Part shown: in pieces, positions 25,601 to 33,321 of the stretch
How positions within the stretch are numbered: position 1 is the stretch's first letter
Layout of the letters: each line of letters opens with the position of its first letter
Source: Haliclystus octoradiatus
Taxonomy: Eukaryota; Cnidaria; Staurozoa; Stauromedusae; Haliclystidae
Length of the DNA stretch: 64,000 nt
Assembly: GCA_916610825.1 (NCBI GenBank)
Contig: OU744450.1
Location: 3,808,578 to 3,872,577, forward strand
Direction of reading: 5' to 3'
Position numbers and translations under genes: made by a program
Notes under the pieces: generated by a model
Seen by the model: only the letters and a program-made list of their open reading frames with translations
The model's database searches: none
Told to the model about the DNA's origin: nothing

Positions 25601-26086
25601 CATAATTCAAGTACTGACATTTCTTGGCTTAGTGGCCTTACTACAAGGACACAATTTGTCCAGCCTGTATATATATAACCAAATAATAGGACATAATTTG
25701 TCCACTTGTTAATATAATACAGTACACTGTTATTGTGCTATTTAACTAACTATAATGTTTATGAAGGATGAAACAAGCACCACAATTTTTAAACCAAATT
25801 ATTTGTAAATGTTATCATTATAGCCGCTCTAAACCAGGTTATGGCAGAAGTTTTGTTTCTACTTTTGGTTATTCATTCTGTATGAAAATGAAAGAAAACT
25901 TTCAAACTGCCAAAACAAGGGTTTTCCCCTGTAACATGAGAATAAAAGAAAATAATAAAATAATTCTTAAAGACAATAAAGAAAATACCGCTGTTCTTGT
26001 TATTGTTGTTGCTCTTGTTGTTGTTGTGGTTGTTGCTGCTATTGTTGTTATTGAGCTTTTGTTGTTAATGTTTTTGTTGTTGTTGG

Positions 26087-26118
<32 letters not shown>

Positions 26119-29100
26119 GCTGTTTTTGTTGTTGTTGTTTTTGTTGTTGTTGTTGTTTTTGTTGTTGTTGTTGTTTTTGTTTTGTGGTTTTTGTTGTTGT
26201 TGTTGTGGTTATTGTAATTGTTGATTTTGTTGTTGTTGTTGTTATTGTTGTCCTACATAATATCAAACTACTTTTGCACTTGATGCTGGTTAATGTGCAG
26301 AGAGAAATTGAAAGATTTTTACTGTTCTTCTGATAGCTACATCATGGATCATGTTGAACTTTTTATTTTTTATTGCTATTTTCAACAGAGTCGCGAATGT
26401 GAATTATCTGCAAACAATCTACTTTCGAAGTCTGGGCTAGGAATACCAGGTACAATAATTTCAAAAATATATAAACAGCCAGCTACAAGTCATAAAGAAT
26501 TTCACCGTTATATGCAGGTGGCCTTTATTTACAGGTTTGATTCAATATGAAATACTATTTCAGCCATTACAAGAGTGATCACTATATACAGGAGTTCACT
26601 GTATAGAGATGACTGTTATTACAGGTTTGACCATACTATAAATATACTAGGAATCCCATTGATTTAGTAATGCCAGAACAATATTAGTAAAATCTGGTAT
26701 GTAGTGCTGGGATTGCTTTTGTCGAATCCCTGCGAAAACAGTTCATCAAAATTGAACAAATTAGCATTCATTAACAGTTCACAAAAAATTGGGACAATTA
26801 ACGTTCATGAATGAACAGTTCATGAAAATTGGACAAATTACCATTGATGAACAGTTAATGGAAATATGGCCAATTAACGTTTAGGAACAGTTCATGAAAA
26901 ATGGGCCAATTGACGTTCATGAACAGTCCATTAAAATTGGGACAATTAATGTCCATGAACAGTTCATGAATATTGGGCCAACTAACGTTCATGAGCAGGT
27001 CATGAAAATTGAGAGAACTGTTCATGAAATGTTTATAAGGTGTTATCAACAGTTCATGAACTCAACTAACTTTTTTGCCGGGGATTAGTTGAAACATCTT
27101 GCTGCCAAATTGCTAGCAACCTAGTACATAGGCAAAATTAGGAACCTGTTAAATGAGCAAAGTGACTCTATAGGTCCCAACACATTTACAGGCAAATATA
27201 AACGTGTGCACTGACGAGGAATCGAACCCTGGCCTCCCGCACAGAGACTCTAGTGCACTAGTAGCTCAGTGGCATAGCGTGTGACGTGTATGTTTTGGAG
27301 GCTGGGGCTTGATTCCTCGTTGGTGCACACATGTTGTTTGTATATATATATATATATATTTGTCTGTTCTCGCTACTCCAAGTTTCACGCCATACAGCGA
27401 TCATCAGGCAAGTACTTGCTTGCTTGCTCGTAAGATACTTGCCTGATGATCGCCGCTTCGCAGTATGGCGTGAAACTCGCAGTAGCGAGAACAGTATGTC
27501 TCTTTTTTTAATCATTTTATTTATTTATCTATTAAAGCTCTGATATTTATCATTGAGCACTATACCTACACAAGTGTGAACAACTTTATATTATTTATCT
27601 ATATATTTGTATGTAAATGTGTTTAAATAAACAATCAATAAACAGACACTTGTGCTTACGGGAATGACTATCATCTCTTGTAGTAAACTGAAAATTGTAA
27701 CATTTCATTATTATTATAAAGTCAGTTAACTAACATATATGATTATTTACTAGTAGGTTTTGTCTAATTTTTAGCCAACTCACGATGGATTTCTCCATTC
27801 CAAGGAACTCTTGCGAACCTTCTTATTTGTTTACAGTGCGGTTATCAGGTACAATGTACATATCATCTGTAAATTTTGCCTTTATTTTATTATTACTGTT
27901 TTAATTGAATAAGTATTACAGTGAAATCTGTATATACCAGCCATCTATGAGATGTAGATAAGTTGACCATTTCAGACAGGTTACGTTTATATACAGGGTT
28001 TATTTATTTTGAGGAGGATTAGCTCAGATGGCAGCAACCGAACTTCAGATCAGATCATATCTGATCGACCGTGGTTTAAATCCCTCGAAAGTCAACTCAG
28101 CCTTGACTTTATCTGAAACATCAAATGAGTACCTTCTTCTGATGGCGGATGGAATGGTCCAGAGGGAATTGCATTGTGAGTAACTGCTGCACATCGTTGC
28201 GCATTGACAATTGAGACCTGTCTCCCATCAAATCTGTAGAAATTGATCTGTAGTGTCGCGGCTCGATCAGTAAAGAGCGGTTAAAAATCATTGCTCTCAG
28301 CCACTCATCTAGAAATAGAGGAGTGGTACGGGTGACTTTGGTAGGGCGACACCGTCTACATAACTTATTACTTATTCAATGGAAAGTACTATTTCAGACA
28401 TACAAAAATGACCACTATAAGCAGATGGCCGCTGTATGGAGGTGACTGCTATAACAGGTTTGACTTTACTTATAAATTACTTAAATTCGTTATGCTGATC
28501 ATCAGCAATAAGGGGAAAACACAATAATTATCAACAGTTTTGATTTATTCTAAAATTATCATCAGGCAGTAAGAGAGAGCAAAATGTCCCGATTTCAATC
28601 TCTGTTTTCCTTGCTATATTCAATGGATCTGGATTATCACCAGGGAGCCATTTTTGTGTGCTCAATAAGGAAAACTGTATTGGAACTTACGTATAACAGC
28701 CAGCCATGACAGGAAAATAAATTGACCACTATAGAAAGGTGGCTGCTATAACAGGGTTGACTGTATGAATATGTTTCAATTTGTTTGACTTTGTAGTTTC
28801 CAGTCAATTTTCAAGTATTTGAAAGTGTACCTCTAACATGTCGTTCATCTCCTAGCAATATAGACGTATGTATTATAGTATTTATCTATACCTATGAATG
28901 TGTGCGTGGTCCAATTTTCTGCTATTTCCTCATAAAGATATGTCTTTATTTCAAAATAAATGATTTTCGGAAAAAATACACATATAGAGGGGACTGCCTT
29001 GGTGTAGTGGCTAGGGCGTTGGACCACGGCCCGCAGGGTCTCGGGTTCAATCCCTGTCCGGAGTACTATAGGTTAGCGTCAGGAAGGGCATCCGGCTATT

Positions 29101-32100
29101 AAACGCACACAAACTTCAAAATACTAACAAATAAACTAACCACTCCGGCGAAAAAAAGCTGCAAGCTTACCCGGTTTGTGGAAAAATGAGAAAAAAAAAG
29201 AAAAAATAACTGTTGTACATTTATACTATACTACGGTTGACAATTTGACATAAGATCATTTATAATTACAAGCATTTTATTAAATCTAATTTATGAAAAT
29301 GTTTGTTTTCGAAATTATTAATATACCAGTGTATTTGCGGTTATGATAATTTTCAGGAAGTAAGTTCCATATTTTGATTATTTTATGGTATAAGAAATCA
29401 TAGCGGACATTTGTCTTAGCTGGTGGTAAATAAAGTTTAGAGCTGTTGCCTCGTGTTTTACTTGAGGACTGCACACAAACTCTGTAGGCATCTGCATGTG
29501 AAAGTGTCCATTAAGAATTGCATAAATGCATAACATGCATAAATTGTATATTTAAAATAGTAAGACAATCTGAATAAGATGGAGTAACTTCGTCCTTTTT
29601 GTGTAGCGGTGCTGTTGTTCTAATTTAAAGTGTACATAAAATTAAAAAAAATTAACACACATTCGAGTAGCTGAAGCTAAATGATTAAAGGAGCAAAAAT
29701 GACTGGCAGGCGCTACGCACTTAGGATCACGTGCAGGTTTATTGTTTATAGCACAATGTTTATTGTTGACATGAATTTATTACAAATTAGGCTTGCGTAT
29801 AACAATAGTTTCAAAGCGAGACGGTTGAATTACGCTAAGCATAAATTCAAATTGATCTCGCAGCGGTCGCCGGTCAATTTTGCCCCTTTAAGAATGATGA
29901 AAAGAAATTTTCAATTTGGACGCATATAAGCGTTGACATTTAATGTTGAATCTACCCTATTTTCGATTTGTCACTTTCTCCCAACTCGGAACGATAGTAG
30001 GAATGACATTAGGGCTTACTATAGAAAAATGGACAATTCAAAACTCTACAAAATCGTATCTCCCTTCGAGCGAAAACAAAAGTTTCTAACGTCCAAGTCA
30101 GCAATTACCATACGTTTCAGACACCTTTACTGCTTTTTGTCAAGCAGGGAGATAATGTCTCTGATGCATATTCCAGGATCGGTCATACAATGAAAGGACA
30201 ATGAAGGGACACATTAAATGTTCTAGGTCATTCTAGAGTAATGATGTTAGATAATTTGATATACAGTACATCATTCGAACTGCTGCTTACCAGTCGTGGT
30301 ATGAATAGGCTTCGATTTTCTTCTCTATCTTTTTGCATAGCGAAAGAAAATAGAGTGTTTGGACTGAAATAATTTTATGGCGTTGACATTTCGATTGTCA
30401 ATTGATCAATTGACATTTGTTATTTTACGTCTGCCATGTAAATAAACTCCTCCATGTGGATGACTCATTGTTAGTAGTACTGTATACAGATGTACTGTAG
30501 CCTTTTTATCATATTATAGTTCAATAAGATCAATTTAAATCTATTTGAAATAACTTTCAGTTTTACTACGTATCTGATTGTGATCCTTTTATTTGTTCAA
30601 AGCTCTTCAATAATCGTACTTTGGAAAACAGACTAAAAGAATTTACTTCAAAGGAAGCTGTTGGTGCAGTATCATGCCCTCAGTGTGTTAAACGACGTGG
30701 ACCAAATTTTCGTACTTCATGTGTTAAAAGATTATTATTTGCAAAGGTGTGTTATGTTGTTCAAGGCCATGTCCATAAGGGCTCAGGCTAGTTAAGCATC
30801 CTACTCCTGTTTTTTTTTATGTGTATTCTGCCACCAAGCAAGGCAAACTTACAATGTCTCCCCTACCTGAGTAACTCGCCTAACTAAATTACTCGCGTTA
30901 GCAAACTGTGTTACCCTTAAGTACCCAGGGCAACTTTTTAAATTACGGTCAAACTTTGTTAAATATTCACGGCTAAGAACGCATTTTGCCAAAACTGGTA
31001 AAATTTCTTTGTAACCTTAGCATAACGCTATCGCAGGATTCAACTGTATATACAAGTCCCTGCAAAAAGCAGTTCAGGAGTTCATGAACATATTATTTAC
31101 CCTCACAGACAATTCATGAACATTTTATGAAAATTTGGGGCCATTTAACGTTCATGAACTCCTGATCTGTTTTTTGCAGGGGTGGATTGTAGACTTAATA
31201 AATGTGTGCTGATAGAGGATAATGATACAATTCTTCCCTTTTGAACCTGTCTGTAATGGTCACTCCTGGTACGCCTTAAAAATAATATATTTTACTGAAT
31301 CAACCCTGTAAATAAAGATCACCTGCACACGGTGGTCAATTTTATCTATCTCTCATCTTATCATTTCCTCTTTTCAGTTACCCAAATGTCTTATTCTACA
31401 TCTGCCTCGTACTCAAGTTGATAGTCAAGGTACACCTTATAAAGATTCAACGCATATCAGATTCCCTGAAGTGCTTGATATAACAGATTACTGCTATGTT
31501 AAAGTTACGCAGAGAAAAAATAAAAATATGACAACATTCAACATTCCAACGAATGAAGAACAGGAACTAGAAAGTGGTATATCAAGTAAATGGTTAGTAA
31601 TACAAATTGCGGTCAGTGTTATCATTTTATTTTACCGTAATTTAAAGTGTACCCTCGCGGCGTATATGCAGATTGGTTAATAAACCTGTGTATTATGGCC
31701 ACAGTTGGCCATAATTATGCAATTGGCGCACATTCTTGGTTGATGGCGCACAATAAGGCATGTGTAAAGATAACAAGAATGCATAAAAAATTGTGAAACA
31801 TGACGGCAATTGATTTTCATCTTCCATTTTTCTCCTGAAATGACTTGAGTCCGCCGTAAATCTTGAATGACTCGTTGTTGAATAAATGTACGCATAAGTT
31901 GATGTTATTGAGTTTCCTGATTAGATTCAAAATTCTCCTTTGTGACGTCAAATTTGAATTGTTAGATCGCTTACATTCCAAACCTTTTCTTTTGTATATA
32001 AAGTATATTGGTTATGCAATGTTTAGCAAAAATTTTCCAATGTATTCAAATACCTGCATCAACGGTTTAGATATCTATACATAGGAGTTAAATATAAAAA

Positions 32101-32735
32101 ATAACCTGTTCGTTTCCTTAAGAAAACATCCATAGAGAAAACATATGTAACACCCATTAAACTCTCACACATCTGCCTGAAAAAAGGTGTAGCTTTCCGA
32201 AATCTTAGAGAACAGACTTGTTTGACATATCAATCAAAAAATTATCAATTTTTTTCTGAATTTGCTCTAGCCTTCTGGGATCTAGGATCCCCACTATTGC
32301 CACATTTACTCATACAGTCAAACCTGTTATAACAGCCACCTCTATATAATGACCACCTCTCTATAGTGGTCACTTTTCACTATCTAAATAGTATTTTCTA
32401 TTGAATCAAACCTGCATATAAAGGCCACCTGTCTATAGTGGTCAATTTATCTACCTCTTCTAGATGGCTGTTATATACAGGTTTCACTGTATCTTGGTTT
32501 TTATTTACAAATTTTTAGTAAAAGTGTAAAGAGACAAACATTATATCACCTTCAAGCTGTTGTTGTTCATTGTGGAGATATAAACGATGGCCATTTTGTT
32601 ACATACAAAAGATTTAAATGGAAAAATAAAGAAGAATGGTTATTAATATCAGATCAATCAGTTTCAACATCATCGTTACAACAATGTCTAAATAGTAATG
32701 CATATATGTTATTTTATGAAAAAAAAAAAATTTAA
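16621..32735 (+). CDS. USP30: Ubiquitin-specific protease 30, mitochondrial deubiquitinase
   Basis: Eleven exons join in phase: 16621-16792, 21584-21642, 22246-22351, 23396-23499, 25444-25530, 26389-26449, 27775-27848, 28797-28865, 30561-30746, 31378-31592 and 32519-32735, giving 449 residues (human 517). Residues about 12-34 form one hydrophobic segment, the expected outer-mitochondrial-membrane anchor. The Cys box is GLNNHGNLCFVNATLQ with catalytic Cys70; the His box is GDINDGHFVTY with His403; the third residue is Ser422 in LLISDQ, matching the unusual Cys-His-Ser triad known for USP30. A zinc-binding-type pair is present (CPQC, near 288). USP30 removes ubiquitin, preferring Lys6 chains, from mitochondria and opposes PINK1/parkin mitophagy. 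Exon 10 uses a GTTAGT donor, the only choice that keeps phase. Introns are full of mobile elements. Confidence 0.95.
17385..17490. repeat. Short hairpin repeat
   Basis: TAGCCTGCTCGCACTGTC followed by AAATGTAAA on the left pairs with TTTACACTTTGACAG and GAGCAGGCTA on the right, giving imperfect arms of about 30 bp around a 40-bp loop. Confidence 0.6.
17908..18085 (+). mobile_element. Palindromic MITE of the GGTCCGACAAA family (diverged)
   Basis: AAGGTCCAACGAAGGACTGC start, GGCTAGAGAAAGTTCAGTAG, AAAATTGAAATTAGCATGAT and AATTCAGCAGAAACTGTTGA follow the family order. Strongly diverged. Confidence 0.55.
19008..19664 (+). pseudogene. 3' remnant of a pogo/Tigger-type DNA transposon
   Basis: The frame 19008-19340 ends ALRAIALLKRYALDEG...KKQATLNDYFY, the acidic and ALxxLxRY...KQxTLxDFF pattern of pogo/Tigger transposase C-termini. 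About 320 bp later the sequence ends CTAAGACAGGTTTGACTGTA, whose complement starts TACAGTCAAACCTGTCTTAG: the same terminal motif as the pogo-type MITEs in this window, with TA at the end. The catalytic DDE region and left end are missing. It offers a plausible relative of the autonomous source of those MITEs. Confidence 0.6.
21150..21292 (+). repeat. Dispersed GATCCGATCGGAT-type repeat
   Basis: Alternating ATCCGATC/GGATCGGAT words ending in CCGATCCGACGCACACCTTT. Related pieces with the same GCACACCT end occur at 43340-43495 and 57808-58030, and smaller ones at 1290-1430, 20865-20900, 23645-23775 and 39705-39735. Confidence 0.6.
22512..22700 (+). mobile_element. Palindromic MITE of the GGTCCGACAAA family
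   Basis: Starts AGGGCCATCAAAAGTGGGGA, contains GATCCCAGAAGGTTACAGCA and AATATTCAGAAGAAAATGCT, and ends CTAAACCTTTTGTCAGA. It lies in USP30 intron 3. Confidence 0.65.
24395..24625. repeat. Foldback element in USP30 intron 4
   Basis: The left arm (24398-24470: CCGGGGATCAGATTATCAAG, then TTTCTTGTGAAAAGTGAAAC) pairs with the right arm (24548-24620: GTTTTACTTTTCACAAGAAA, then TTGATAATCTGACTCCC). Arms are about 70 bp, loop about 80 bp. Confidence 0.75.
25988..26252 (+). repeat. (GTT)n microsatellite
   Basis: About 260 bp of GTT/TTG repeats with interruptions, in USP30 intron 5. Both strands give long artefactual frames (poly-Val/Leu or poly-Gln/Thr). Confidence 0.95.
26500..26642 (-). mobile_element. 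Pogo-type MITE copy
   Basis: Contains AGGTGGCCTTTATTTACAGG, TTTGATTCAATATGAAATAC and ends TTATTACAGGTTTGACCATA. Its left end is truncated. Confidence 0.7.
26727..27086. mobile_element. Expanded GTTCATGAAC foldback MITE
   Basis: Starts TCCCTGCGAAAACAGTTCAT and ends near TTTTTTGCCGGGGA. In between, the unit (GTTCATGAACAG, TGAAAATTGGGACAATTAAC) repeats about six times with drift. It shows how the MITE core expands by tandem duplication, as in the array at 9120-10550. Confidence 0.75.
27205..27325. repeat. Inverted pair of tRNA-like SINE heads
   Basis: 27260-27320 (+) has TAGCTCAGTGGCATAGCG and GGGCTTGATTCCTCGTTGG; 27208-27250 reads on the minus strand as GGGTTCGATTCCTCGTC. Two head-to-head copies of the third tRNA-like family form a hairpin, next to the hammerhead pair at 27369. 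Confidence 0.6.
27369..27412 (-). ncRNA. Hammerhead ribozyme, type I (minus strand)
   Basis: On the minus strand: stem I CTTGC (27412-27408), core CTGATGA (27407-27401), stem II CGC...GCG, GAAA (27386-27383), a 3-bp stem III with a short loop, cleavage triplet GTA (27376-27374) and the second stem I strand GCGAG (27373-27369). All core bases are present. It forms the left arm of a palindrome whose right arm holds the plus-strand ribozyme at 27438-27489. Confidence 0.75.
27438..27489 (+). ncRNA. Hammerhead ribozyme, type I (plus strand)
   Basis: Stem I strand CTTGC (27438-27442), core CTGATGA (27443-27449), stem II CGCC/GGCG (27451-27454 with 27467-27470), GAAA (27472-27475), stem III of A-U, C-G and U-A pairs around loop CGC (27475-27483), cleavage triplet GTA (27482-27484) and stem I strand GCGAG (27485-27489), giving 5 bp. 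The predicted cut follows 27484. The short stem III is the form known from retrozymes and Penelope-like elements. A TTGAGCACT motif follows at 27553, as beside the other hammerheads in this window. Confidence 0.8.
27917..28470 (-). mobile_element. Pogo-type MITE split by a SINE insertion
   Basis: 27917-28008 (TACAGTGAAATCTGTATATA...) and 28376-28470 (...TGCTATAACAGGTTTGACTT) are the two halves of one MITE, interrupted by a family 1 SINE at 28010-28372. The SINE insertion is therefore younger than this MITE. Confidence 0.85.
28010..28372 (+). repeat. tRNA-derived SINE, family 1, nested in a MITE
   Basis: Head GAGGATTAGCTCAGATGGC with B box GTGGTTTAAATCC. The body is colinear with 13836-13468 and ends TAGGGCGACACCGTCTACAT. 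T/A-rich words on both sides may be a target-site duplication. Confidence 0.85.
28677..28768 (-). repeat. Pogo-type MITE, short copy
   Basis: GTATAACAGCCAGCCATGAC, TTGACCACTATAGAAAGGTG and the terminal CTATAACAGGGTTGACTGTA are present; the centre is deleted. It ends just before USP30 exon 8. Confidence 0.7.
28985..29205 (+). repeat. tRNA-derived SINE, family 2 (plus-strand copy)
   Basis: Head: GGACTGCCTTGGTGTAGTGG with B box GGGTTCAATCCCTGTCC. Middle: GCGTCAGGAAGGGCATCCGG. It ends in an A-rich tail (29188-29208). The middle resembles, from memory, the conserved core of vertebrate V-SINEs. Confidence 0.85.
29280..29474 (-). pseudogene. 3' fragment of a LINE reverse transcriptase ORF
   Basis: The minus-strand frame contains SSKLYLPPAKTNVRYDFLY followed by KIWNLLPE, the common C-terminal motif of jockey/CR1/L2-type ORF2 proteins (LxxPxxxTxxxxxSFxxRxxxxWNxLPxxI). 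Only the tail remains; it is in USP30 intron 8. Confidence 0.65.
31057..31183. mobile_element. GTTCATGAAC foldback MITE copy
   Basis: Starts TCCCTGCAAAAAGCAGTTCA and ends TCTGTTTTTTGCAGGGG; the two ends are reverse complements. USP30 intron 9. Confidence 0.85.
31240..31360 (+). repeat. Pogo-type MITE, decayed copy
   Basis: ACCTGTCTGTAATGGTCACT, TGAATCAACCCTGTAAATAA and GGTCAATTTTATCTATCTCT match the family, without intact ends. It ends close to the acceptor of USP30 exon 10. Confidence 0.65.
32190..32312 (-). repeat. GGTCCGACAAA MITE fragment
   Basis: Minus-strand copy: TGAATTTGCTCTAGCCTTCT and GGGATCTAGGATCCCCAC are the complement of the family's left part. It abuts the pogo-type MITE at 32313. 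Confidence 0.55.
32313..32492 (+). mobile_element. Pogo-type MITE, intact reference copy
   Basis: 180 bp with terminal inverted ends TACAGTCAAACCTGTTATA and the complement of TTATATACAGGTTTCACTGTA, flanked by TA. Internal words AAAGGCCACCTGTCTATAG and TAGTGGTCACTTTT are themselves partly palindromic. It ends 26 bp before USP30 exon 11. Confidence 0.85.
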
Positions 32736-33321
32736 ATAATATTAAATATCTTTCATTAAAAATGATTTATTTATTGATAAAGTTTTAATATATCTTAAAA
32801 TATCTTTCATTCTCTGGTAAGTAGATAATGGACATATACGATGTTGTATATTGCATTTGAACAATTTAATGTTGACGTTAGCTGATACATTTCTTGTGAA
32901 ATCAGTCCTTGAATTATTCACAGACCAGTTCAATAAACATTGTTATATTTGCCAATAATTGGAGTAACTTTCCCTGCGAAAAACAGTTCAGGAGTTCATG
33001 AACAGTTTATTAACCTTCACGTCCAGGAACCTTGTAATGTAAATTTAGGGCTATTTAACGTTCATGAACTGTTCATGAACTCCTGAACTGTTTTTCGCAG
33101 GGGTATGGTGCTTTTAAAAGGTAAATTCCAAGGATATCAAATTAATTTGTTTTAGTTTAGTTGTTTGTAGTTGTCGAACAAAAACTTTCAGGATGATTAG
33201 TTAACTACTAATACAATACATTTTATACAAACTACTCATCTACAATATAATATGTACATACGTTACATCTATAAATTGATAATTATTGTTATTGAAAAAA
33301 AAAAATATTTTCAATCATAAA
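32736..33321. other. Convergent 3' spacer between USP30 and DDX55
   Basis: 586 bp holding both 3'UTR ends and one intact foldback MITE (32971-33105). The stretch 33290-33305 is A-rich. Confidence 0.7.
32971..33105. mobile_element. GTTCATGAAC foldback MITE, reference copy
   Basis: Ends TCCCTGCGAAAAACAGTTCA and its complement TGAACTGTTTTTCGCAGGGG are near-perfect inverted repeats extending about 34 bp through GGAGTTCATGAACAG. A roughly 65-bp centre separates them. Confidence 0.9.

Noticed and set aside
25768-26266. Long Val/Leu-rich and Gln/Thr-rich frames on opposite strands
   Set aside because: Both are translations of the (GTT)n microsatellite in USP30 intron 5.
28988-29062. tRNA gene candidate (plus strand)
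   Set aside because: Head of SINE family 2, present in four dispersed copies with the same tail.
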